From: Allomyces macrogynus ATCC 38327
Taxonomy: Eukaryota; Blastocladiomycota; Blastocladiomycetes; Blastocladiales; Blastocladiaceae
Assembly (NCBI GenBank): GCA_000151295.1
Contig: GG745375.1
Coordinates: forward strand, 99,122-163,121
Reading direction: 5' to 3'
DNA: 64,000 nucleotides
Part shown: piece by piece, positions 11,626 through 22,837 of the stretch
How positions within the stretch are numbered: the stretch's first letter is position 1
Layout: each line of letters begins with the position of its first letter
The notes under the pieces: model-generated
What the model saw: only the letters and a program-made list of their open reading frames with translations
Databases searched by the model: none
Told to the model about the DNA's origin: nothing
Made by a program: the position numbers and the translations under genes

Positions 11626-13903
11626 TCACCGCACCGCACCGACCTGGCTGCCCGGCACAAATACTCTGAGCACTTTGATCCAGCTCATCATCGAGATCAT
11701 GAGCGACTTGCGCCGCGTGAACCGCTCCGTCAAGCTCTCGAGCGGCTCGTTGCGGAACACGTCCTGCACCGTCACCTCTGGGCACTCTTGGCAGTGCACG
11801 CGATCGTAGTGCTCGGCCTTCATTTGCGCAACACAGTCACGGCAGAACGTGTGCCCACAGGGCGTCAGCGTTTGCGGGTGCTGGACAAACTGGAGACATT
11901 TCGGACAAATGAGCGCCGTCTCGAGCGACTCTTCGGCGAGCAGGTACTCTTCCATGCGCGACTTGAAGTCCTTTTCAATGGCGCGCAGCCGCTCCATGCG
12001 CGGCTCGTACTGCTGCGTCTCCATGTCGTTGAGCTTCTTAGTCATCTCTGCGGCGCGCGCAAGAGGATAGGTGAGTGAAGGTGGTTGGTGGATGCAACAA
12101 CTGTACAGGGGACGCACCGAGGACTTGGTTTTCGCGGAGCCTGGCCGTCTTGACGAGATCCTCCATTTCTTCGGCGTGAGCCCTCGCTTGCGCTAATCGC
12201 AATGGTGGATAAAGGCCAGAGAAATCAGTTTTGCGGGCCTGCGGCGCCGCACAAAGGATAGGTGCGAAATGAGCGTACCGTCAATCTTGCGCTCCATTTC
12301 GATCAAAAACTCGCGCTCGACCGCCGACATGTCCACCTCCTTTTTCGACGCCTCTATATGGGGCATTAAGAGAGTCGTCAGATACCAACCTGCTCGGCCA
12401 GAAGCAAGCAGAGGCACGTACCTTCGTTGAGCTTCTCACTGATCGCCCACATTTGCTCCTCCTTGGCCGTCAGCTTGCCCTCGTACTCTTTGATTGTGTC
12501 GTTGACCTTGCCTAGGAGGTCGTTGATCTCGCGCTCCTTTTTCAACAGCGTCGTTTCCAGGTGCCGGTTGTTGTCGATGGCCTCGTTGCGCTGCTTGACC
12601 ATCACGCCGAGCTCTGACTGCAGCTGCTTCTTTTGGGTCTGGTGGACGAGCGTCATCAGCGACATGAGCGGCAACGAGCGAATCAGAACTGGACGTCGAG
12701 CACGTACCATCAAGACAGCGTATAGGTTGCGCGCCTCCTCGAGCTCCTGTGACAGCTGTGCAAAGTGCTCGCGCTTGGCCTCGACGTTCTTCTTCATCTC
12801 GAGAAACTGGACGTTGACGCCCTCGGTCGCGTGGATCATTTCCCTGCGAGACAACGCCATCCTGGTAAGTGCGCGAAAAAATCGGGAAGGGAAGTGGAAA
12901 TAGTCCAACGTACTTAAGCTTCTCGCGCAGCTGCTCGTTTTCTTGCCGGATCTGCGCCTCGATCTTTTGGAGCCGCGCGACCTCCTCCCTCCACTCCCTG
13001 CGAAAACGGCAACGTCAGCGCTCCCAGCTTCCCCGAAACGGCACCAAGATCACACATGCCAACGTACTCTTCCTTGGTCGACGACACCTTGACCTGCTTC
13101 TCCATTTTCAAATTGAAGACGCGCACCTGGTCGAGCTGGAACTCGAGCGTCCTACCACGCCCGTCTGTGAGATCAAACCCCGGAACCATGCGATTCGTCG
13201 CGTGTGCGCACCGAATCTGCTCCTGCAGCCCCTCGGACTGCGATTTGATTTCGGCGATCGTGTATTGCTGGTGCTGAATCACGTTATCACGCTCCTTGAT
13301 GGATCTGTCGCCATAATTTGAGTAAGACACCGCAACCAGGGGCTCGGAACAAAACGCACATTGTTTGCTGCTTGGAAAAGCCGTCCATGATCTGCACACG
13401 CTCCTCGAGATCGGAAATGCGCGCCTTGAGCGCCAGGTTCGCGTTGATTTCGCGTTACATCATGTACCGGAGCTCCTCTCTGTTCGAGCCACGGAAAGCG
13501 ACGTGAGTTTCGTCAAGAAGGTGGAGAGCTCGCAGAACAGGGGCGGAATGCTGTACCGTCGCTCAATCTCGGCCGACGGGACATTGTCCGAGTGGAGAAG
13601 CTTGGCAACGTGCTCGGCTTGCGTCGTGAGCTCCTCTGTCGCGAACGACAAAGGTTAGTTTGGTTGCCGTCACGGGTCCGACCAAGTGGAGAACGTACTC
13701 TTCATCTCGGCCTTGTCGTTCTGCAACTTGAGGATGATGACCTTGAGCTGATCGGTTTGCTTTCGCAGCTCTACCATTCGCCAAGAATGGTTGTCAGCGT
13801 CCGACACGAGTGGAATCTTGTGCAGCGTTTAGCAGTCGCACGCACCCGCCTTCTCGGTCTGCAGCGTCTCGATCTCCAGTTTCTTTTCAGCTAGAGCACT
13901 CAT
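11626..13903 (-). CDS. Coiled-coil protein with C-terminal RING finger; in-frame TAA in exon 4
   Basis: Exons: 13846..13903 (start provisional), 13699..13770, 13557..13635, 13360..13479, 13212..13304, 13068..13151, 12914..12997, 12708..12843, 12422..12638, 12279..12353, 12118..12192, 11626..12047; 505 codons with all phases agreeing. Most of the protein is long heptad-rich coiled coil (KKEREINDLLGKVNDTIKEY and similar). The last exon carries a C3HC4 RING: CPKCLQF, CGHTFCRDC, then CQEC, predicting ubiquitin-ligase activity. A TAA at 13455-13457 interrupts exon 4 between ELRYMM and REINANLALKARISDL, although both sides are clearly coding. It may be a sequencing error (CAA to TAA) or a null allele. 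Further 5' coding up to about 14340 is likely but unresolved. Its start faces RSPH14, so a flagellar or basal-body role is possible (inference). Confidence 0.85.
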
Positions 13904-14556
13904 CCACCCTATAGTACGCCAACGTCGCGTGAGTTGATTGCTCTGCAATCGACTCGGCCCGCCCGGCAAACGAACCATGTTGCGGCGTCTTGCCTGCCGA
14001 GCCGGGCGGCGACCGGACCGAAACTTTCTTCGGCGACACTGGTTTCTTTTGGCCGGCCCGTCGCAGCTTGATGTGGCCCTTGGCGTCGAGGTTGGCCTAG
14101 GGCACCCATAGTTGGACCGACGATACGGTCGGCGTCCGGAGCCGGCCCGCAGCAACCAGGAGCTGCGATTCCGAGTTCGACCGGCGTAACATGGTGGAAG
14201 CTGGAGCTGGTTGTCGTCGAGCTTTGGTGCTTGACCGAAACGTCGTCCGTTGCTTTGGAGCGCAAGCGACCAGCACAGTGAGCAGCCCGCGGAGGCGCCA
14301 AGTCGAGCCGGAAAGCGCTGGTACAGCGCCTCGGACAATGGTTGCAGCTAGCTGGGACTCTTGCTTCTTCGTTGTTGCGGGGAATTGACGGCGCGCAGGT
14401 CGATCACTGAGCTCCTAAAGTGCAAATGGCGGTTGATCAGTCAAGACGCGGTCATGTGAGGGGATTCAAGTTTGAGCAGACCATTTTCGTGCTCTACCGC
14501 CTCTCCATCGCTGAGAGCACCGACACGATTTGCAGCTGAACGCAATCCAATCAAGA
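13904..14556. promoter_or_regulatory. Divergent intergenic/5' region between the RING coiled-coil gene and RSPH14
   Basis: About 650 nt separate the provisional start at 13903 (-) and ATG 14557 (+). Part of it is probably the unresolved 5' coding of the minus gene: GHIKLRRAGQKKPVSPKKVS reads well at about 14000-14080 on the minus strand. The true shared promoter may be as short as 200-250 nt. Confidence 0.4.
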
Positions 14557-16072
14557 ATGCCTGTAACCGCACCAACTGCCCCGCTGACTACGGCAACAGC
14601 GAGCCCCGCCGGCCATGCATACAACGACCCGACGCGACAAAACTGGGCGTTTGGGCACCGCGCTATCCCGAAATTGGTATTGACCACATTCTCGGCGCCC
14701 GCAAGTACTACGACGAAAGAATGGGTTGATGTATTAAGAATGTGATAGATTGGCGAGGTGCAGTCGAGCGACGAGGCGCTGCAGCTCCAGGCGCTTCATT
14801 CCTTGACGTGTCGGTTACACGAGCCCGTGGATGTTCAGGAAGCCCTGGTAGCAGGTGCCGACCGGGAATTTTGCTCTTTTCAAGTCGTGCGCGTGTTGAC
14901 GTGCGTGCTCGACATAGGCGCGGTCCCGGCTATCTCGCTGTCGCTGTCGCACGCGAAACCGCTTGTTCGTGCACGAGCAGTCGAAATTGTCGTGTTATTG
15001 ACGGGTACCGGTTTCATTCCGCTTCGTTCCGTTCTTGTGCGCGAACTTTTCTTTGACCGCGCCCACTTCGCTCGCTCCAGAACACGAGCAAGGCCGCGCC
15101 GCCGTCCTCGGCCATAGCCACGTCGAGACTTTGATCAAACTCATTGCGGATCCAGAGGAGGCCGTACGTGGGCTTGCACTGCAAGCTCTTTGGAATGTGT
15201 CGCAGCGGACAGAGCGTACGTATTGCAAATCATCGCCGGGTCGTAGTTTGCCATCGCAACTGACTTCAACACCGCGACATAGAGGTGCAGCAAATCTACA
15301 CGACCTTGCCGCACATCATCGACCACCTCCTCCGCGCCGTCACCGCCGAAAAATCACGGTCCTACCAGCTCCTCGCGCGCGTTCTCGAAACGCTCCACCA
15401 CTTCTTGCAGCATGGCGGTGCGCCCGTGGTGGCGCACACGCTCAAGCTTGGCGCGCTCACGACGTTGACCAAGCTGCTCAAGTCGCACGTCGGCGGGCAA
15501 GCCGTACGGGCGGCCGCGGCCGAGGACCTCGCAGCCATTTGCATTCACGTCACGACGCTACCGGACGTGGCTAAGCAGGCGCACGACGCGGGCCTCGTGC
15601 CCGTACTCGTCGAGACTATGGACGATCCGTTTGGCGCTGTGCGTGCGGCAGCGGTGCAGGCGGCCATGGCGCTGAGTATCCACGTCGTGAGCAAGCAGCA
15701 GTTGGTGGCCGAAGGGGTCGCGGAAAAGCTCGTGCGCATGGTCGGCGAGGATCAGGACGAGGAGCTGCTGATGAATGCGTTGACGGTACAGGATGAGCAT
15801 GTGGTTGCTGCGGTGTGGACGTAACTGACTCGCCGAACGTCGCCATGTCCAGGCGATCGCGTCGATTTCCGAAGACTACACGGCGCGGTATGCGTTCCAA
15901 GACGTGATTGGCCTGGTACGATGTTTGTGCAAGTCCGGTGGTATATTTTCCGTGCAATTTCTGACCGCCCACTCTCGCTCGGAGAAAGATTGAGCAATTG
16001 AAGGCGCATCCGAACCGCGCCGTTGCCAAGGCTGCCGCATCGGCAGTCCAAGTTGTGCAATGGCGGCCGTAA
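14557..16072 (+). CDS. Radial spoke head protein 14 homologue (armadillo repeats), 365 aa, 7 exons
   Basis: Radial spoke protein of motile 9+2 flagella. Exons: 14557..14676, 14749..14854, 14918..15004, 15081..15215, 15283..15785, 15853..15915, 15989..16072; 366 codons with consistent phases. The start region NDPTRQNWAFGHRAIPKL parallels the DPTKAAIAYGCRALSKL region of human RSPH14. It is followed by tandem ARM/HEAT-type helices (SDEALQLQALHSLTCRLHEP, ADPEEAVRGLALQALWNV, DDPFGAVRAAAVQAAMALSI) and ends RAVAKAAASAVQVVQWRP, like the family C-terminus. Its length is close to human RSPH14 (348 aa). The exon 2/3 junction restores EALVAGAVPAISLSLSHAKP. The gene implies a zoosporic life stage. Confidence 0.88.
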
Positions 16073-16321
16073 CGACTTGATGGACTTGCATGATGAAATG
16101 AATACGAACCAGATTGTTGACCTCAATTTGCTACTCTCGCCGAGACGAGACGAGCGCACGATTCATTGCGCTGATGCCTTCCTTTCCAGTGCTGAAATAG
16201 AGGGCATAGTGTTGATGACGCAGGTCGAAGAGCTGTGACTTGAACACCTGCCAATAGGATCGTGTCGCATCGACTCCTTGCCCTGATTTGGTGCCGAACG
16301 AGCTCACTCTCCTCCTACAAA

Positions 16322-17355
16322 ATGACCAACCTCGACTGGTTCCACCAAGTTCGCCATTTCTACTCGCTCGACTCGGTGCAGCAGGACATGGGCGGGCCCG
16401 GTTCAACACGCCAAGTATTGACCGCTCTTGCCGCGCTTGTCCCGCCATCACCTGCAAGCCAATCTCCAGCACCTCCGACCGCCCCTGTTCGCGCTGCAGC
16501 GGGCTCAAGGCTCACGACACCAGGCCGCTCGACTCACGCACCACCAGGTCCACCCAGCATCTCCTCGGTCGAGTCGATTACGTCGGAGGATGGCGTCCGA
16601 CCGTATCCAGAGCCCAAGTCCGAGTACGAAGATGCAGACGAATACAGGATCGACGTCTCCGAACTCAACCGCTTTCTCACGCGTCTGGTGGACGAGGCGT
16701 GCGCGGGTGCGCCTGACCGCGTTGACGGCGACGTGGACCGAATCAGCACGCAAACGCTACTCGAGGCCGTCTGGCGCATCAATGGGCTAATGCTGGGTCA
16801 TGACGATGATACCGATGAGAACCCGTCGCCGGGATGTGTTCCGGAGTACAAGCTCGTTCACGACAAGGATGTGTGTGAGCTCATGCTTGCGCTGCGCGCC
16901 GTGGTATGGTTACGTTTCTAACGCTTTTTGCTGTGTTTGCCGTCTCGTTATCTGACAGTCTCCTTCTACCTGAACAGAAACTCGGTCGCCAGCTCGCGCA
17001 GCTCAAGGATGCGACGCGGAACGACCCGTTTGGCGACGAGCGGTTTCTCAAAACGTTGGCGCTGGTCAACGGTCAGTTTCCGCTGACTCGGTACCCGAAA
17101 GTGGGTGCGGCCGAGATTCTGTACCGCGACTGGTTTTGGGATTACATGTTCGGCGAGAATCAAGAACGGTACGCGCGCAATGGGTTGGGAGCATGCTGCC
17201 AAGGCAGTTTTAACACGAATGACGTCGATGCGGAGCAGGATTCGACGGCCAAAACCATCCATGGCGCGGATCAAGGAGCTCGTGGCGAGGATGCCTTCCG
17301 ACAACTGAGATTGGTACTACAGGTGCGTGACTCTGATCTTGGTTTTGAAGCATAG
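16322..17355 (+). CDS. Unknown acidic protein, tandem copy 1
   Basis: I recognise no family. Exon 1 is 16322..16903 and exon 2 starts at 16978 after an intron GTATGG...CAG. Residues 1-110 are Pro/Ser-rich and variable. The conserved part runs from ISVELNR-like DVSELNRFLTRLVDEACAG through DRISTQTLLEAVW and DVCELMLALRAV to KLGRQLAQLKDATRNDPFG and LALVNGQFPL. The tail is uncertain: the frame used stops at 17353-17355, but the neighbouring copy aligns better with an alternative frame containing MARIKELV near 17261, so another intron or a frameshift is likely. The copy 2 relic follows within 600 nt, showing a tandem duplication. Confidence 0.6.
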
Positions 17356-17860
17356 CTCGTTGACTGATTTTTTTTCTTTTGCTTCGGGGGAACGCGTCAC
17401 AGGGTGAACTTGTTTCATTGAATGCACAATCCGATCCGTTCTCGTAAGTATTGGTCGCTGGTACCGGCCAATGGCGATAATCATTGATAAAGGCAACAAT
17501 TCTTGTTTCTCCACCGCTTTTTGTGTCTCCCCCCGCAACGCCATACCTTGCAGCAACCTTGCCAGAACCCGCACGGCCCTCTCCTCAGCAGCACCATGTG
17601 ATCTGCTCACTTTCACCATGGGCCGGTTCGCTGGCCACCAGAACGTACGCGCGGTAGGCTGTGACAACACGTATGTACATGGTTGTCTCCACCGTCAATG
17701 CGCTGGACCAGGAGAGATGAACACCTGTCATTTGCATCACCGCTGCCATCGTCGATTTCTCCCCCTCTCCGCCCACCCCCACGCAGACGCTCTTCAGCAA
17801 CTTCATCAACCATGAGGCGACCCCAGACCTGATCGACGTTTTCGTCAGCAACTGCGCGCA

Positions 17861-18534
17861 ATGTGTCCCCGCTGTGCTCTCCGCTCACCGTATTTTTTGG
17901 ACAACTACAAGCGCAAACCCTGTGCGCACAAGCCTGAGCGCGAACCGAGCGACAACGAGAGCGACAGCAACGACCCAGACTGGATCGACTTTTGCACTCT
18001 CAATCGCTGGCTCGAACGCCTGTTACACGAGGCCTATGCGGGCGACCTGAATCGGGTCGAGGGCGAAGTGGACCGGATACAAATTGAAACCTTGCTCGAG
18101 GTGGTCGATCGGGTGGACACGCTCCTGCCAGAGCACGGTTATGACTACGATATCATGGATTATCTGAGCTTTGCGTGGCCAACGTACCGGACTGCTCATG
18201 ACGAAGATGTGGCTGAGCTCATGCTTGCCCTACATGCATTAGTGAGTGTAACAAGTAACCGCGTGTTGATATTTTCTGGGACTGACCATCGCTGCGCTCA
18301 GAAACTCGGCTGACAGCTTGCTCAACTCAAGCACGCGACGCGGCACGACCCCTTTGGCTCGGACCGATTCACGAAGACGCTAGTGCTCGTCAATCAACAG
18401 TTCCCGCTGCCAGGAGGCCGCTCACCTGACTCGAGGGAGGGGAAGCATCGGCAGCAATCCCTCGACTACATGATTGGACCGGAGCAAGAACGGTACGCGT
18501 ACGATGATGGAGCTGCCGTGGATCTGGTGCTCTA
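17861..18534 (+). pseudogene. Tandem copy 2 of the unknown acidic family, broken by TGA
   Basis: This is a paralogue of the preceding gene. Exon-like 17861..18241 (TLNRWLERLLHEAYAGDLNR, DRIQIETLLEVVDRV, DVAELMLALHAL) is followed by an intron GTGAGT...CAG at the same position as in copy 1. Exon-like 18302..18534 begins KLG, then TGA (18311-18313) where copy 1 has CGC, then QLAQLKHATRHDPFG and LVLVNQQFPL, and ends with DYMIGPEQERYAYDD and a stop. No convincing start codon or N-terminal Pro/Ser region is present. The upstream segment at about 17790-17880 (LFSNFINHEATPDLIDVF) also reads like protein in another frame. This is most likely a decaying duplicate. Confidence 0.65.
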
Positions 18535-18967
18535 ACGCGTCCGACGTGATGCAGAACTCGCCGTCCAAAGCCAAACATGGCACAGATCAAGCGGCTCGTC
18601 TACGAAGCCCCTCAAACCAACCGAGAGTGGCAGCAGCGGTACGTCTTTCGCCATCAATTTTTTCCGTGGCAGTCAGCTCATTCTGACGGTGTTGTGGTCC
18701 TGATACTGACTGTTCGTTTTGCAACTGCGCGCTTGCGACGTAGGGCATACTATCATTGATGAGCACCCCAGTTTGCCATTCTGGTGCGCAGCAGCTTTCA
18801 TCTCCACCCTATTGTGCCGCCAGACTCTCCATTCCCAGCACGAGCATAAACTCGTGCCGCCACCCCCCCCCCCCCTTACCATCGTGCAAATAACTGTTGT
18901 CCGTTTGTGTGCACTGACAGAATCTGTCGACACTTTGCCTTAATCCCGGTCATTTCCATCCAAATAC
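18535..18967. other. Intergenic with 13-nt poly-C tract
   Basis: No gene seen. It holds further weak similarity to the copy 1 tail (MAQIKRLV at about 18577) and a C homopolymer at 18863-18875. Confidence 0.5.
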
Positions 18968-20602
18968 TCAAGACACAATTGTCCCCTCCCTCTCCAGCCC
19001 CCTCCTAACCTCTGCACCTCCCCCCACCACCGCCGCGCCTTGATGTACTGGCACCTCCCCCCTCCCCAGCGGCGCAACCAACTCGGCACACACTTTCCAC
19101 TCGGCCGCGCACTGGAACAACACCGCCGCCAACACCTTCATCTCGCGTGGATCCCGCCCACCTCCATTACTCACCAGCACCTTCCGCGTCGCCGCCACCA
19201 CCGCCCAACCACGCTTTCACGAGCGCATGGAACGCGGGGGTCGACGCCCGCCAATCGCGCACGGTGCGATGGCGACGGACCGAGCCCGCGCAGGTACGTC
19301 CGCGCGGCACTGGCGACGTTGCCCGCGAGATGGCGCAGTTCGGCGTGCCCGACTTGGTTAGCGAGCGCGAGCGCGGCGCTCGCGAGGGACGCGGTCGCGT
19401 CGAGGAGACGACGGGCGCCGGCGGCGAGCGGTGGGTTTTCGCCGTGTGCGGCGGTCAAGGCGGAGAGGAACGCGCGGAGTTCGGCGGGGGCGCGAGTGGA
19501 ATCGTCGTGGTCGTCGGTGGCGGTCGAGGTTGCGAGAGCAGAGAGAGAGGTGGTGGATCCGAGACGCATTGGGGAGGGTGGGGCCGGGTGGAGCATGGGC
19601 GAGTCAATGAGGGCCGGGGTTGCGGATGTGGAGCGCAGTGCGGTCGTGGGGGAGGTTGTGCCGCAGGTCGGCGCAATGGGGCGGGGCGGCGGTGCGAGTT
19701 CATCGAGAGAGAGGTCGTCGTCGTCGCCCGCATGGCAAGCGGCTAATCGGGGAGGCGTAAATCGTCAGCGTGGCAGTGATGTGCTCGAGCAAAACGGCGC
19801 GCGAACGTACCCGCAATCCGGAGATAATTCCGCACATTCACCACGACCAGCCGATCCAAATCCCCGCGCGACGCCGGCGGCGCGGCTTTCCGCACATCGC
19901 GCGCCATACTCTCGCTGCGCGGGACCGTGCTACTTGCCGTGCCCGATCGCGACCGAGTCGCGGGCGAAACGATCCCGCTCGTCGACGGCGTCACGACGGG
20001 TGACGCGGGCTGCCAAAGGTACGGCGGCGGGAACGAGAGCGGGTTGCCGTCAACTTGAAGCGTCACGAGCTGCTCGAGATGCCGCATGGCCACGGGCAGT
20101 TCCGTCAGGACATTGTGGTTGAGATACAGGTGCCGCAGCGCGCGCAGCCGGCCGAGCGTGCGCGGGAGCTGGAAGAGCCGGTTGTGTGCGAGGTTCAGCG
20201 TCTCGAGGTGCACGAGGGCGCCGATCTGTGTGCCGTCGAGTTTTCGTCAGTTTACGTTGTTGAAGGACCGCATTTTGGCTATTGCCGACGTACTGAATCG
20301 GGAAGAGAGCCGAGCGAGTTGTTGTCGAGGCGGAGCACGCGGAGGTGCGTTGCGAGCGTGAAGAATAACTCAGCCGGGATTGTCGTCAGGGCATTGCATG
20401 CGAGCGACAAGCGCGCGACGGCGGGTGGACGCTGTCCACCGGCAAACGGTCCGCCATTTTGCTTGAGAGAATACTGGCTGCCAAGGCTGTTATGGGCATT
20501 CGGAACGTCGGCTGCTGGCTGTCCTGCGAGCAAAGCGACCGGGATGGCTTGTAGGTACTGGCCTTCATAGTTGACATTGAGCAGCGGGATTGGCGCGACC
20601 AT
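18968..20602 (-). CDS. Leucine-rich repeat protein with helical C-terminal region
   Basis: Exons 20294..20602, 19811..20225 and 19171(?)..19742 join with correct phases (donors GTACGT, GTACGT); a further exon in 18968..19200 (AAVLFQCAAEWKVCAELVAP) is likely. ATG 20602 (MVAPIPLLN) is provisional, since open frame continues upstream. The N-terminal half has consecutive LxxLxLxxNxLxxLP repeats: LRVLRLDNNSLGSLPDSIG, LETLNLAHNRLFQLPRTLG, LRHLYLNHNVLTELPVAM, LVTLQVDGNPLSFPP. A Ser/Pro linker follows, then an Ala-rich helical block (LRAFLSALTAAHGENPPLA, LLDATASLASAALALANQ). LRRs followed by conserved helices recall SOG2, the LRR protein of the fungal RAM network, but I cannot confirm that. The 3' end is unresolved. 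Confidence 0.7.
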
Positions 20603-21466
20603 GATGCGGCCAGTTGCGTGCAGCGGTTGTGGTAATCTCGAGAGCTCCGCGAATGTCGCGACACGCGGTTGTCGGCGTGATCGTCGTTGCTCGGGAGGGC
20701 GAAGGCCGTCCGACAGGCAAAAATCGTCGATTCTGGACCGTAAACGCAGAGACACATGACCGCGTTGAGCAGGATTGCGAGTCTTGTTCCGCAACGCACA
20801 TGACCGTGATACTCGTTCATTTTTTTGATCCAACCGCGCTCCTTGGCTCGTCGACAACGACTCGCCCCCGGCATCATTCATGGCCGCCGCGAATTCGTGC
20901 CCCTCGCGCCGCGCTACTCCCATCTAACTTGCAGCAACACGCTCCCGGCCAACCGGAGAACCGACGTGGCCCCTCAAACCGTGTCCCGACTTCGCGTGCT
21001 GTCGCCTGACCCACCGACCGCGACCTCGTCACCCCCTCGCTCGTTACCGACTCGCTCAACAACGTGCCACGCGCCACCGCCACGCGCCATTGTCCAATCT
21101 TCCGCACTTTCGCGCTTTGATCGTGGAACGCGCGACATCTGCGTGTGTTCGCGTCGTCGTCCGCCGGCGCGTTCGCGACCTCGTTCTTCCTACGCTCCGC
21201 GGCTTCGTGGGCCGTGGACACGCCCGCGGCACGCACGCAATCGGACGCTTGCCCTGTTCCCCTCGTTCCTTGCGTGATCCTACTGGGCCTCGACCAACCG
21301 ACCGACTATTTGACCCAAACTCGCGCTCAAGCGACGGGCGACGCTGCTCTCGACTCCATCCCGGACCGTCCATCACGCGATACGTCTTCATTCTCGACCA
21401 AATCCTCCGGCGTTCCCCTACCTACTTGCTCGCCGACCGTCTTTACCCGTCCAGCCCCGCACGACC
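20603..21466. promoter_or_regulatory. Divergent region between LRR gene and G-alpha
   Basis: This interval holds the upstream regions of two divergent genes. Some minus-strand open frame continues past 20602. No TATA box or repeat was recognised. Confidence 0.4.
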
Positions 21467-22837
21467 ATGGGCTGCACGTCGTCCCAAGTCGCGGCGACCT
21501 CGCCCGAGGCCAAGGCGATCAACGACGACATTGACAAGTCATTGCGCGACGAGCGGCTTCGCCTGCGCAAAGAAATCAAGATGCTGTTGCTCGGCACGGG
21601 CGAGTCTGGCAAGTCGACGATTCTCAAGCAGATGCAGCTGATTCACGGCGTCGGGTTTACGGATCAGGAACGCGTGTCTTTTCGCGAAGTCATTGTGAAT
21701 AACTTGGTCCAGTCGATGCGGACGATCTTGGACGCCATGACGCGGCTTGGGGTCCCGTTGGGCGATGCGGGGAACGCGAGTTATGTGGAGGCCGTCAAGG
21801 ACGTGAACCGCGTGATTGTGCCGACGGATGTGCCCGCGGATTTGGTCACGGCGATGCGCGCCTTGTTGGCGGATTCCGGGGTCAAGGAAGCGTTTGCGCG
21901 CGCCAAGGAGTACCAGTTGAATGATTCGGCCAAGTAGTACGTGGTGGTGCTGGTTGGCGGTTTTAGGTGGGTACGGTGCGCGGACACTGACGTATCCTTC
22001 AACGAACGGTAGCTACTTTGACAACATGGACCGCATCACGCAGCCCGGGTACGTGCCAACCGACCAGGACATATTGCGATCTCGCATCAAGACCACGGGG
22101 ATCGTCGAGACGGCGTTCAACATTGACAACATGGTGTATCGGTGCGTTGTTGCCGTGCCCGTCGTTTCAGAGAGTGCTGCAACTGATGCCGCTTGGGGGC
22201 GTGACGTGTAGGATGTTTGATGTGGGCGGCCAACGAAGCGAGCGTAAAAAGTGGATTCATTGCTTTGAGAACGTGACGGCGATTGTCTACATGGCGTCGC
22301 TGTCCGAGTACGACCAGAAGCTATTCGAGGACGAGTCGGTGGTGCGTTGCTGGATGGTGGTCAATTTTTCTTCGAAGTTCACGTACTGACGAGGGCTTTG
22401 ATGTCGTTTGACAGAACCGAATGAAGGAGTCGCTGCAGCTGTTTGAGAGCATCTGCAATTCGCGGTGGTTCACCAAGACGAGCATGATCCTGTTCCTGAA
22501 CAAGGTGCACTTCTTCTCCTCGTCAACTCCGCGACACGACGGAACCCGAGTTGCCCTCCCTGACCAGTGCCCTCCGTCTCGTTAGATCGATCTCTTCAAG
22601 GAAAAAATCCTGACGTCGCCGATCGCGGACGTGTTCCCCGAATACGAAGACGGGCCCGAGTACGAGGACGCGGTCGCGTTTTTCCAAGACAAGTTTGAAG
22701 GGCTGAACCGATCCGAGTCGAAAGAAGTGTACACGCACTTGACGTGCGCGACCGACACGACGCAAATCAAGTTCACGCTTGCGGCCGTGCGCGACATTGT
22801 GCTGAAAAACAGTCTCATGGACGCGGGGCTGCTGTGA
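21467..22837 (+). CDS. Heterotrimeric G-protein alpha subunit, 356 aa, 5 exons
   Basis: GTP-binding switch that relays receptor signals at the plasma membrane. Exons: 21467..21936, 22013..22141, 22212..22341, 22415..22504, 22586..22837; 357 codons. MGCTSS supplies Gly2 (myristoylation) and Cys3 (palmitoylation). Motifs: [10 protein letters not shown]-loop, the helical domain, [11 protein letters not shown] switch I with the catalytic Arg, [19 protein letters not shown] switch II with the catalytic Gln, NKIDLF (guanine specificity, spanning the exon 4/5 junction) and TCATDT. The C-terminus is SLMDAGLL: the Cys at position -4 that pertussis toxin modifies in Gi-type subunits is Ala. This end contacts receptors, so coupling may differ. 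An RGS gene lies 15 kb away. Confidence 0.96.

Noticed and set aside
14855..14917. Reading RSPH14 straight through without intron 2
   Set aside because: The frame is open, but the insertion would disrupt the ARM helix; removing it restores EALVAGAVPAISLS in line with the family.
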